Source: Candidatus Methanoplasma cognatum (GTDB lineage: Archaea; Thermoplasmatota; Thermoplasmata; Methanomassiliicoccales; Methanomethylophilaceae). From it: a DNA stretch of 64,000 nucleotides. Below, in pieces: positions 43,008-54,296 of the stretch. Numbering within the stretch: position 1 is the first letter of the stretch; each line of letters opens with the position of its first letter. The position numbers and the translations under genes are program-made. The DNA lies in NCBI GenBank assembly GCA_009777615.1, contig WRLM01000002.1, forward strand, positions 1 through 64,000. The letters run 5' to 3'. The notes under the pieces were generated by a model. It was not told where the DNA came from. It worked only from the letters and a program-made list of their open reading frames with translations, and searched no databases.

Positions 43008-43922
43008 ATGATGGAGTTTATGAAGGGAATGCGAAAGGACAGGGCCGGGATAAGCACGATTCTGGTGATCGCGGCAGTGGTCATTGTGGTCATCGCTGCC
43101 GCGGTGGCGTACATTGTATTGTCCGCTGATAATGAAAAAGAAGAAGTGGCACCTGGAACAACGATGAAATACGAGGTTTCTATGGGCGGAGAAACACTCG
43201 GAATGTTTGAAATACACTTCATCGGACAGAATGCCGATGAGTATTTGATCATGGAAAAAGAAGTAGAAGACGCGTCAACTACCACTGCCTATCGAATGTC
43301 CCCGAAAGGAGGAACACCAGTAAAGGTTACCGGTACAGAAGAGCTTGATACGATCGACGGCAAAAAGACCCTTCAGATACAGGAGTTTACCCAGCAAGTA
43401 TCTGGAATGACGGCCCAGGTTAAAGCATATGTCGACCCTTCGAACGGACTGCCGTATAAGGAGGAAATATCCTTACTGGGAATGAGCATGACACAAATAT
43501 TGGTGGGATATGAGCTCAAATGGCAAACATCATACAAAGAATCCAAGTCAGTCGGCATGACTTATGACTATGTTTGTAAAGTAGAAGGACTTACACTTGA
43601 TGCAAAGATAGTGTGTGTGGCCGACTGCGTTGATGATCAGTATGGTGTGATGTATGACTTCACCGCATATGGCGGCGGCACGACGTACTTCATCAGCGAT
43701 TTCCCCCAGGGGCTACCGGTCGATGCTGAGCACAAAGGAGGAACAACCGCCATAACCACTATTGATGGCGACATATCTGTTGAGTTGTGGGAATACGTCG
43801 ACCCCATAGATGGAACGAAACTATACTTCTACATTGAATCCGATACGCACATAATTTACAGATTTGTCGTGGACTTTTCCGTCGCCGAGTTAGTTTTCGA
43901 TTTAACAAAGAAATCTGCGTAA
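43008..43922 (+). CDS. Secreted protein with a type IV pilin-like N-terminus
   Basis: 304 residues. A short basic start (MMEFMKGMRKDRAGIST) leads straight into a hydrophobic helix (about 17-37, ILVIAAVVIVVIAAAVAYIV), the layout of class III signal peptides processed by PibD-type peptidases in archaeal pilins. The long remainder (about 40-304) is beta-rich, with TTMKYEVSMGGETLGMFEIH and TVDDG-like repeats, larger than a usual pilin, so it may be a pilus-like surface protein or a lipoprotein-style exported domain. I recognise no family. RBS GAGGAGG lies 7 nt before the ATG at 43008-43010. Followed by a large hairpin at 43954. Confidence 0.55.
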   Translation: MMEFMKGMRKDRAGISTILVIAAVVIVVIAAAVAYIVLSADNEKEEVAPGTTMKYEVSMGGETLGMFEIHFIGQNADEYLIMEKEVEDASTTTAYRMSPKGGTPVKVTGTEELDTIDGKKTLQIQEFTQQVSGMTAQVKAYVDPSNGLPYKEEISLLGMSMTQILVGYELKWQTSYKESKSVGMTYDYVCKVEGLTLDAKIVCVADCVDDQYGVMYDFTAYGGGTTYFISDFPQGLPVDAEHKGGTTAITTIDGDISVELWEYVDPIDGTKLYFYIESDTHIIYRFVVDFSVAELVFDLTKKSA

Positions 43923-43953
43923 TGCAGAAAAACAGTTTCCAAACAATTTATCA

Positions 43954-44038
43954 GGCGGAACAGCGGCAATAAGGAGCACGTCGGTGGCGTAATGCCCCGC
44001 TGGGCAAGGGCTCGCTGTTTCCGCCCACCTGTATTTTT
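43954..44038 (+). terminator. Long hairpin with T-run, possible small RNA
   Basis: GGCGGAACAGCG (43954-43965) pairs with CGCTGTTTCCGCC (44013-44025) with one bulge; the 47-nt loop (GGTGGCG/CCCCGC...) is G+C-rich and can fold further. TTTTT follows at 44034-44038. The size of the loop is more than a terminator needs, so an independent RNA or a riboregulator is possible. Confidence 0.5.
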
Positions 44039-44196
44039 ATTCTTGGATGCTAAGGCCAGTTTTATATCCTGGCAGTTTCTGAACATTATTCAGAATCCAT
44101 TATTTTCTGTTCATGCTTGGACTTAAAACAAAAGATAGTTCTTCTCAGAAACCGCTCCGCAAAGGCAGTTAAATACGCACAATGCCTGCCCGTATT

Positions 44197-44583
44197 ATGG
44201 TCACGGTTTCGATATCATGTCCGGTATGTCCCAGCGAGGATCCGGAAAAGGTAAGGGGGGCGATCCTGAACATTTTCCCCGACGCCTTGCTCGAAGAGAC
44301 CGGCAGCGGGTTCGAAGGGAAGGCAAGCGCGGGCAGGTTCCATGATCTGATACGTAAGCAAAAGATCCTGGACAGCACAAGGTCGATGATGTTCAAAGGG
44401 ATCAGAGGCGGTTCCATCACGGTGCATCTGAATAAGCAGGTCGCTTTCGTCGGGAAGGTTTCGTTCACTGATCCAAATACGGTTCTGGGGACAATGCGGG
44501 TCACCATTGAGACCGATGATCCCGAGTTAACTATAGACAGCATAGCGCCGAGAACGGTGGACGGCGAAGAGGTGAGGGCATGA
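44197..44583 (+). CDS. UPF0201 family protein
   Basis: 128 residues from the ATG at 44197 (MVTVSISCPVCPSEDPEKVR), which matches the family start and lies about 25 bp below a TATA-like TTAAATAC; the ATG at 44182 would add five residues. The archaeal UPF0201 family (COG1325) folds as an L5-like RNA-binding domain and is proposed to bind RNA. FPDALLEETGSG, SMMFKGIRGGSITVHLNKQVA and TIDSIAPRTVDG are conserved-looking. It overlaps the TIM-barrel gene downstream by ATGA. Confidence 0.82.
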   Translation: MVTVSISCPVCPSEDPEKVRGAILNIFPDALLEETGSGFEGKASAGRFHDLIRKQKILDSTRSMMFKGIRGGSITVHLNKQVAFVGKVSFTDPNTVLGTMRVTIETDDPELTIDSIAPRTVDGEEVRA

Positions 44584-45344
44584 TAGGGATGTCGTGCACA
44601 CAATTCGGCACAGAGGACCCTGAAAAGGTCATGGAAATGGTATCAAAGGATTTTGAGCTGTGGGAAATATTCTCCGAAGCAGAGAACGATGTGGCCAAGT
44701 TCTCTTCCAGGTTCAATGAGATAAAAGGATCATACAGAATGCGATACTCCATACATGCTCCGATCTGCGACATCAACATCGCATCCCTGAACGAAAGGAT
44801 CAGGGAGGCGTCGGTAGAGGAGATGCTAAAGACGATGGATCACGCCAGCCGCATGGACATAAAGACAATAACGATCCATCCGGGATTATACTCGATGGTG
44901 CTGCACGATGTGAGGGACCGTTCAATAGAACTTTCAAAATGCTCGCTGAAGACGATAGAGAAAGCATCCGAAGAGTACGGAGTGACCGCCGCGGTGGAGA
45001 ACATGCCGTCGTTCGCTGTGATGATGGGACAGACCCCGGATGAGCTGCTGGATCTGATAGACGGCACAGACCTGGCGATATGCTTTGACATCGGCCACGC
45101 GAACACGATGGGCATGATCGATGAGTGCATTGACGCATTTGACGGAAGGATCGCGAACATCCATATACATGACAACGTCGGTAAGAATGACGATCATATG
45201 ACGATCGGCGACGGAAACATCGACTTTGTGCGCGTCCTGTCAAGGCTGAAGGATTACAAAGGCAATTACATAATCGAATCCAGGAACATGGGGTCCGCTG
45301 TTGAATCAAAGAAGCGATTGGAAGAGATCATGCGCAGATTGTGA
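44580..45344 (+). CDS. Xylose isomerase-like TIM-barrel protein (sugar epimerase/AP endonuclease 2 fold)
   Basis: 254 residues with the barrel's metal-site pattern: YSIHAPICDIN, ITIHPGLYS, AVENMPSF (Glu), CFDIGHANTMG (Asp, His), NIHIHDNVGKNDDHM and a final YIIESRN (Glu). These fit the sugar phosphate isomerase/epimerase superfamily, which shares its fold with endonuclease IV. No classical endonuclease IV spacing is evident, so a small-molecule isomerase or an archaea-specific role is more likely. It is translationally coupled to UPF0201. Confidence 0.75.
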   Translation: MIGMSCTQFGTEDPEKVMEMVSKDFELWEIFSEAENDVAKFSSRFNEIKGSYRMRYSIHAPICDINIASLNERIREASVEEMLKTMDHASRMDIKTITIHPGLYSMVLHDVRDRSIELSKCSLKTIEKASEEYGVTAAVENMPSFAVMMGQTPDELLDLIDGTDLAICFDIGHANTMGMIDECIDAFDGRIANIHIHDNVGKNDDHMTIGDGNIDFVRVLSRLKDYKGNYIIESRNMGSAVESKKRLEEIMRRL

Positions 45345-45389
45345 TTGTCCTTCCAAAAATATCAACGGGAATCTGCAAAACCATCAACA

Positions 45390-45452
45390 TAATTAATTTA
45401 AATACTAATACATATTTTAGTATGTTATATCTTAGTAAATCTAACATTAGTA
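45390..45452 (+). promoter_or_regulatory. Promoter with TTAGTA operator repeats
   Basis: TATA-like TTTAAATAC (45397-45405) overlaps a perfect dyad ATACTAA (45402-45408)-8 nt-TTAGTAT (45417-45423). Two further TTAGTA boxes follow at 45432 and 45447 before the ATG at 45465. The boxes span the expected transcription start, so a repressor binding here would block the ATPase gene. Confidence 0.55.
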
Positions 45453-45464
45453 AAAGTGAAAAAC

Positions 45465-46853
45465 ATGTTCGTCGGCCGTGAAAAGGAACTCAGCGAGCTG
45501 AATAAGCTATATCATTCAGATGAATTCCAATTTTCCGTGATATGCGGCCGGAGGCGCGTCGGGAAGACCGCATTGATAAACGAATTCGTCAAAGGCAAGG
45601 AAACAATATTCTTTACCGGCATGGAAACAAGCTGCAAACAGAACCTGGAGAGCTTCAGCAGAGCCACGTTCAGTTGTGTCTACGGGCGCGGCCCCGCGCC
45701 TATATTCAGGAGTTTCATGGACGCGCTGGAATATGTGTTCATGTTATCAAAGGACAAACGTCTGATATTGGTGATTGATGAATACCCTTCCTTAGCGAGG
45801 TCTTACGAAGGATTCGCGTCGTTCCTGCAGATCCTGATAGACAAACACAGGAGCACATCCAAGCTGTTCCTTATTTTGTGCGGATCAGACACGCCCTTCA
45901 TGGAGTATCAGGTAATGGGACACAAAAGTCCTCTGAATGGGAGGCACACGGCGCTGTTTAGGATACTGCCGTTTGATTTCTTTGAGAGCAGACAGTGTTT
46001 CAGGTATTTTTCTGACACAGACATGGCATTGATCTACGGCATCGCAGGCGGCACGCCTCAATATCTTCTGCAGATGTATGATTTCATTTCAGTGGAAGAG
46101 AACATCAAGAACACTTTTCTGAGAACATCTTCATATCTATTCGAGGAACCGAACAACCTGCTGAAACATGAGGTGCGCGAACCGGCGATCTATAATGCTA
46201 TCATCACGGCGGTCGCCGGCGGCAGCACCAGAGTCTCCGAGATATCTGACAGAGTGGGCGAGGAGACCAGCGTCTGTTCGGCCTATCTGAAAAACCTCAT
46301 CTCGCTGGGCATCATAAAAAAAGAGACGCCCGTCACGGAAGGAACGCAAAGAAAGACCATCTACACGGTAGCCGATAATATGTTAAGGTTCTGGTACCGC
46401 TTCGTTCCGCCCAATCTTTCAGCCATCCAGAACGGAATGGCGGATGCGGTGTACAAGAACATATCGGAGCGGCTGCCGTCCTTCATGGAGGCCGTGTTCG
46501 AAGACATATGCATACAATACCTTCAGCGCCTTCACCATGACGGCGATGTGCCGGTAGCGTTCACAGAGATCGGGAGGTGGTGGGGAAACGACCCCAGGAC
46601 AAAGAGCGAGGTCGAGATAGATATCTTAGCCGCGGACAGAGAGGATTCGGCGATATTCTGTGAATGCAGATGGACGGACGAGGACGTCGACGTTTCTGTG
46701 CTTGAAAAGCTCATCAGACGAAGCGAACTGTTCCAATTTGAAAAGAAATATTTCTATCTTTTTGCAAAGAACGGATTCACTCTGGAGTGCAGGGAACGCT
46801 CTGCCAAGCTGGGTAATGTGAAGCTTGTGGCTTTTGAGGACATACTGGCATAA
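45465..46853 (+). CDS. Archaeal ATPase with C-terminal DUF234 nuclease-like domain
   Basis: 462 residues from the ATG at 45465 (MFVGREKELSELN); a GTG at 45456 is the alternative. STAND-like AAA ATPase core: Walker A CGRRRVGKTALI (about 28-39) and Walker B LILVIDEYPSLA. A winged-helix segment follows (about 250-300, TRVSEISDRVGEETS...LIKKETP). The C-terminal DUF234 domain has EVEIDILAADRE followed by FCECRW, the D...ExK-like arrangement of PD-(D/E)XK nucleases with Cys/Arg around the last position. Such genes are numerous and mobile in archaea; defence or toxin-like roles are suspected but unproven. Operator-like repeats precede it. Confidence 0.82.
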   Translation: MFVGREKELSELNKLYHSDEFQFSVICGRRRVGKTALINEFVKGKETIFFTGMETSCKQNLESFSRATFSCVYGRGPAPIFRSFMDALEYVFMLSKDKRLILVIDEYPSLARSYEGFASFLQILIDKHRSTSKLFLILCGSDTPFMEYQVMGHKSPLNGRHTALFRILPFDFFESRQCFRYFSDTDMALIYGIAGGTPQYLLQMYDFISVEENIKNTFLRTSSYLFEEPNNLLKHEVREPAIYNAIITAVAGGSTRVSEISDRVGEETSVCSAYLKNLISLGIIKKETPVTEGTQRKTIYTVADNMLRFWYRFVPPNLSAIQNGMADAVYKNISERLPSFMEAVFEDICIQYLQRLHHDGDVPVAFTEIGRWWGNDPRTKSEVEIDILAADREDSAIFCECRWTDEDVDVSVLEKLIRRSELFQFEKKYFYLFAKNGFTLECRERSAKLGNVKLVAFEDILA

Positions 46854-46924
46854 AGTGAATGAAGCGGTTTCGGCCAATAGAGATCAGCACATCGGGGGCG
46901 ACTGGAAGGCATGGTGGTCAGACA

Positions 46925-48019
46925 TCATTCTTTTTTTGCGTATCCGTTCCAAAATATAGGGAGCGAATCAATCGATTCCCTGGAGCCGGCCAGCTTCATA
47001 ATGATATAAAGTAAAGCGGCAAACCCCGCCACAACGATAAGCAGAACCATCACTCCGCCTATCCAGCTGACCCCCATCCAATCGAAGGACGAAAGATAAT
47101 TGGTCGCAAAATGCATGAGTATCGACGCATACAGTCCAAAACGGACGAACACATATCCGAGGAATGCACCCGTTATGCCGGCAGTGAGGACCTTCCATGC
47201 CTGATCGTCCCAGCCGGAATAGTGTGCAAGACCGAAGATGGCGCCCGATACTATTATGAGGATAAAGGCCGTCATACTCATTCCGAAGCCGCCGAGGAGG
47301 CACTTCAAGGACTCTTTTTTCTTGGTAATGATGAGCGAGATGACAGCCATCGGCACTCCTATGAGCAGCAGGCGGGTAACGATCTCCTCCCAGACGGCGG
47401 CATCCGCCAAAAGGAACATCTGTTCTATCTTGCTCCCGAAATCAGGGGTGGTCGCGTCGCTGCCTATCATGAATTGTACGAGCAGAACAATGAAGCTGAT
47501 GGCAAACATCGCGCAAAAGAGGACAGAGACCCATAAGGCAGCGGTCCCCTCAATGATGCCCGGCTTGGTGATGCCTCCGGGACTTCTTGCAGCCTCTATT
47601 AGTTTTTGCACAGTGGTTACTACGCACGAAAGGATTATGCTGACCACTGCTGCCCAATAGATCTGCAGAGCCAGACCTCCTAAGGAGAATATCACTTTCG
47701 GTAAAGGCACTAACACAAAGAAGGAGAGGCTCTTATCCGACAGAAAACTGAAAATGTCCGGACTATGTATAAACATAGTGATCGTTTCGAAGATGACAAT
47801 GAACAGAAAGAATATGCACACCATGACGAGGAAGATTTCAACGGGGCCGGGCTGTATCCTTCCGGACCCGGCAGGTTGATAGCTGCGTGCTGGGCCGCCG
47901 CTCACCGGACCCTGGTGTGGCCTTTCTGTATTGATTCCTCCAAGAGGGCTTCCGCATGCTCCGCAGAATGATTTTCCGTCAGCGGCATATTCTCCGCACC
48001 TGGGACATCCGTTGCTCAT
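46925..48019 (-). CDS. CPBP-family intramembrane protease with N-terminal zinc ribbon (paralogue 1)
   Basis: 364 residues. A zinc ribbon at the N-terminus (CPRCGEYAADGKSFCGACG, Cys5/8/19/22) is followed by a Pro/Gly-rich linker and about eight transmembrane helices. The CPBP (Abi/CAAX protease-like) motifs are complete: EEIVTR, FGLAHYSGWDDQ and HFATN. Such proteases cleave within membranes; relatives prenyl-process proteins (Rce1) or take part in bacteriocin immunity. The gene follows its close paralogue and is the last of a four-gene minus-strand operon. The zinc ribbon may bind a partner; no substrate is visible. Confidence 0.8.
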   Translation of the reverse strand: MSNGCPRCGEYAADGKSFCGACGSPLGGINTERPHQGPVSGGPARSYQPAGSGRIQPGPVEIFLVMVCIFFLFIVIFETITMFIHSPDIFSFLSDKSLSFFVLVPLPKVIFSLGGLALQIYWAAVVSIILSCVVTTVQKLIEAARSPGGITKPGIIEGTAALWVSVLFCAMFAISFIVLLVQFMIGSDATTPDFGSKIEQMFLLADAAVWEEIVTRLLLIGVPMAVISLIITKKKESLKCLLGGFGMSMTAFILIIVSGAIFGLAHYSGWDDQAWKVLTAGITGAFLGYVFVRFGLYASILMHFATNYLSSFDWMGVSWIGGVMVLLIVVAGFAALLYIIMKLAGSRESIDSLPIFWNGYAKKE

Positions 48020-48083
48020 TTTATACCGTCCCCAGTATGTTCAACAGCGTTATATATTCTTATTCCAACTCGTTCTGATAAGA

Positions 48084-49175
48084 TCATTTTTCGCCGTATC
48101 CGTTCCGGAACAGGGGAAGCGACTCAATCGATTCTTTTGATATTAGCAGTTTCCATACAATGTAGCACAAGGCAACAAAGCCGACCCCGAAGATCAGCAT
48201 AGTTACCAATGCATCGATCTCAGCGCCCCCGATCCATAAGAAGGACGAAAGATAGTCCATGATGAAATGCATGAGTATCGACGCATATAATCCAAAACGT
48301 ACGAAGACATATCCGAGGAATATGCCCATCATGCCGGTTGTAATGACCTTCCAGGCCTGGTCATCCCAGCCTGAATAATGTGCCAGACCAAATATGGCAC
48401 CGGAAATTATTATGAAAATGACCGCAGCCGTGCTCATTCCGAATCCGCCGAGGAGACACCTCAGAGACTCTTTTTTCTTTGTAATGATGAGAGAGATGAC
48501 GGCCATCGGCACCCCTATGAACAACAGGCGCGTAATGATCTCCTCCCAGACAGAGGCGTTCGCAAAAAAGAACATCTGTGCGGTTTCATCTCCAAAGAAG
48601 GGACTCGTTACTCCGCTCCCGGCCGCCAGCAATAAGTACGTGATCGTGATGGTGACGAAAACATAGGCACAAAGAAGGATGGAGACCCAAAAGACAGCGG
48701 TCCCCTCAACAGCTCCGGGCCTGGTGACGCCGCCGGAATCTCTTATTGTTTTGATGAAATTCCATATTGCAACCGCCACGCACAGAAGGATGATAATGAC
48801 CAAGATTACCCAATATGCCTGCATAGCAGACCCTTGCAGGCGGAATATGATCTCAGGGGAAGGCGTGAGAATATAGAAACCGACATTAAGGTTTGACAGG
48901 AAGCTGAAAACATCTCCGCTGTGTACCGCCAGGACGATCGCTTCAAAAACGGCAATGAAGATGAAGAATGCGCACAGGACCGGGAAGAAGATGTCTATGA
49001 AATCAGGATGCGTCCTTTCCGGACCGACATCATCCGTGTCGTATAGGGGATCGTCGTCCGCCGAGTCATAAAGCCCCTCGTCGGGCATGATGTCCTCGAA
49101 AGAACGACCACATGCTCCGCAGAAGGGTCTTCCGTCGGCGGCATAATCTCTGCATTCCGGACACTCGTCGTTCAT
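48084..49175 (-). CDS. CPBP-family intramembrane protease with N-terminal zinc ribbon (paralogue 2)
   Basis: 363 residues, a tandem paralogue of the next gene with the same design: zinc ribbon (CPECRDYAADGRPFCGACG), an acidic linker (DSADDDPLYDTDDVGPE) replacing the Pro/Gly one, then the membrane part with EEIITR, FGLAHYSGWDDQ and HFIMD. The last motif has Asp in place of the Asn of the other copy. The C-terminal halves are close in DNA as well as in protein, while the linkers and early helices differ, suggesting duplication with divergent sensing ends. It overlaps the upstream unknown gene by ATGA. Confidence 0.8.
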   Translation of the reverse strand: MNDECPECRDYAADGRPFCGACGRSFEDIMPDEGLYDSADDDPLYDTDDVGPERTHPDFIDIFFPVLCAFFIFIAVFEAIVLAVHSGDVFSFLSNLNVGFYILTPSPEIIFRLQGSAMQAYWVILVIIILLCVAVAIWNFIKTIRDSGGVTRPGAVEGTAVFWVSILLCAYVFVTITITYLLLAAGSGVTSPFFGDETAQMFFFANASVWEEIITRLLFIGVPMAVISLIITKKKESLRCLLGGFGMSTAAVIFIIISGAIFGLAHYSGWDDQAWKVITTGMMGIFLGYVFVRFGLYASILMHFIMDYLSSFLWIGGAEIDALVTMLIFGVGFVALCYIVWKLLISKESIESLPLFRNGYGEK

Positions 49176-49789
49176 TTTCCACCGTTTCTGATATGCTCGA
49201 CTATACTATATATCCTTTCCACTTCGACGACTGCCAGCAAGGAGCGTCTGTACTTCGCGATATCGATTATCTGCGACGCAATGTGTTCTTCGCGCTTCTG
49301 GCTTACTTTCTCATACCCTTTGACCTTGTTCAGGTAGCTATCCCACGAAATGGCGAACGATTCCGCTGACGACATATCGAAACTGCGCTTCATGCCTTTC
49401 TTTGCGAGCCTGTGTTCTTTCACGAACTCCAGGGTCTTCACGGTGTTAATGTACATCTCGGTGAACTCCTCGTTGTTCATATCCAGCGGTATCACGTCAA
49501 TGGAGTCCTTTAAGCAGAGGTCTATCAATTCGCAGAATGCGGGAGTAGGTGATTCTATGTCCCCGAAATTTGATAAATGATAGACATAGACCATATCGAT
49601 CTCGCTCAGCTCCTGCACGTCCTCGATCTCATCCCGGTGCTTTATCGCAATTATCTCCTCGATACCCAGCGCGGCTGAGTATGCTTCATACCCTCCGTAA
49701 GCCTCTCTGACCTTTTCCGCTTCCGACACAAGGCCTTTGACGATCGGAAGGATGTCCACCCTGCACCTTCCGATATCGAGGGAGATCAT
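49172..49789 (-). CDS. Unrecognised conserved-looking protein in the CPBP operon
   Basis: 205 residues, soluble, without a signal peptide or metal motif. The first half reads like an alpha/beta domain (ISLDIGRCRVDILPIVKGLV, GIEEIIAIKHRDEIEDVQEL, DMVYVYHLSNFGDI), the second half is helical and charged (EKVSQKREEHIASQIIDIAK). The start overlaps the HTH gene stop (ATGA) and the end overlaps the protease gene (ATGA), so it is made together with both. I do not recognise the family; nothing supports an enzyme. Confidence 0.65.
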   Translation of the reverse strand: MISLDIGRCRVDILPIVKGLVSEAEKVREAYGGYEAYSAALGIEEIIAIKHRDEIEDVQELSEIDMVYVYHLSNFGDIESPTPAFCELIDLCLKDSIDVIPLDMNNEEFTEMYINTVKTLEFVKEHRLAKKGMKRSFDMSSAESFAISWDSYLNKVKGYEKVSQKREEHIASQIIDIAKYRRSLLAVVEVERIYSIVEHIRNGGK

Positions 49790-50733
49790 TTTTTAGTGCT
49801 CCTTGAAAGTACCAGATCGGTAAGGGCATCCTGATCGTCTATCTTTTTGAGTTCCTCGCTCGTCACCACTGCAGTGGAGTCGATGTTCTCGGCTGAGCGT
49901 TCCCTCTCAACGATTATTAGGGAATGCTTGCCCGCTATCTTCGATATCTCCGAGGCGATCATGGCTTTCTGGATGAGTTTCTCCTCATCGACGCCGAGCC
50001 CCGTGAGGAATATCGTCTGTCTGCTTCTGCTTATGGCCTCAAAAGGACTCTTTGTGACAGGAGTTATCGCGAACCCTATCTCAATGAGGCGGTTCAGCGC
50101 GTTCGATTCGGTCCGCTTCCCCGTGGCCACTTCATATTCCTCAGGCTTCTTTTCGTTCTTGTATTCAAAAGGATTGATCGGCTCTATTATCGGTACTTGG
50201 AGGAATTCCTCCAGTCTCATCGCGGCGTCGATCATCGCCCCCATCCCCGATTCGTACATCTGGATCGTACGTCTGGAGACCCCCGCGCTCTCGGCCAGGG
50301 TGCCGAGACTGATCCCTCCGTTTTCCCTGGCCGCTTTGAGGATGCCGCTGTCTATCTTGACATAGAGGCCGCCCGGCGCCGCGAATATGAAGGGAGGGAC
50401 CTCCTCCAGCAGATGTTCGCCGAGGGTCTCGTTGGAAATGATCGGGATCTTGAATCTTGAATATACTATGCCGGCCTCGAGAGGCCCGGAGCTGGATGTC
50501 TCGCCGATGAGCAGGGGTGTCGCCCTGAGTGCATCCGCGAGGACCTTCATATCCTCCGCATTCTCTCTGGAAAATGCGTCCACGTTGCTTAGGATCTTTA
50601 TGATGAGCAGCGTTTCGTCCTTTCTTCCGACTATGTCAAAGCAAATGCTGCGGAGGCTGAGGGATGAGGAAATGTCGAATCCAGCCTTTGCTAATATAGC
50701 TCGGGTGGTGTTGATGAGATCCTCTCTGCTCAT
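49786..50733 (-). CDS. Archaeal HTH-type transcriptional regulator (COG1395 type)
   Basis: 315 residues. An N-terminal domain (about 1-120) with the alpha/beta pattern of a nuclease-like fold (FDIVGRKDETLLIIKIL) precedes a Cro/C1-type helix-turn-helix (about 134-175, ISLGTLAESAGVSRRTIQMY). A C-terminal domain repeats a related fold. This is the layout of the archaeal COG1395 regulators. The mRNA is probably leaderless: GTTTTATATAG lies about 24 bp before the ATG. It heads a four-gene overlapping operon with the unknown gene and the two membrane proteases, which it may control. Confidence 0.82.
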   Translation of the reverse strand: MSREDLINTTRAILAKAGFDISSSLSLRSICFDIVGRKDETLLIIKILSNVDAFSRENAEDMKVLADALRATPLLIGETSSSGPLEAGIVYSRFKIPIISNETLGEHLLEEVPPFIFAAPGGLYVKIDSGILKAARENGGISLGTLAESAGVSRRTIQMYESGMGAMIDAAMRLEEFLQVPIIEPINPFEYKNEKKPEEYEVATGKRTESNALNRLIEIGFAITPVTKSPFEAISRSRQTIFLTGLGVDEEKLIQKAMIASEISKIAGKHSLIIVERERSAENIDSTAVVTSEELKKIDDQDALTDLVLSRSTKK

Positions 50734-50812
50734 AATGTAAAAGAGGTTGTTCTTCTATATAAAACGACACTTTACAAAATATATGAAAATGGTTTAATGC
50801 CCGCTCTGGCGG

Positions 50813-54093
<3,281 letters not shown>

Positions 54094-54296
54094 ATTATCA
54101 CTTGGTTGTTAACTTATGGTTACTAACTAGTAGTTAATGTACATGTTGTATTTAAACAGTGCGTGACAATGGCTGCTTTTTTGAAACAACTGTAAATGAG
54201 ACACTGTGTCCGCGAGTTGTTTTATTATTAGATATGATGTATAATAATATACATCAATGTACACATTATTAAATAGATGGATATAATCATCCGAAC
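54094..54296. promoter_or_regulatory. Divergent regulatory region between the heat-shock operon and trpB2
   Basis: On the regulator side, TTA-N3-ACTAGT-N3-TAA (about 54119-54136) is a dyad downstream of a minus-strand TATA (TTTAAATAC, 54148-54156). On the trpB2 side, TTATTAAATA (54266-54275) lies 27 bp before the ATG. TGTACA occurs at 54138-54143 and at 54258-54263, the latter touching the trpB2 TATA; TGTACA is the TRP box of TrpY in Methanothermobacter. A perfect dyad GATGTATA-ATAA-TATACATC occupies 54236-54255. Confidence 0.6.
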
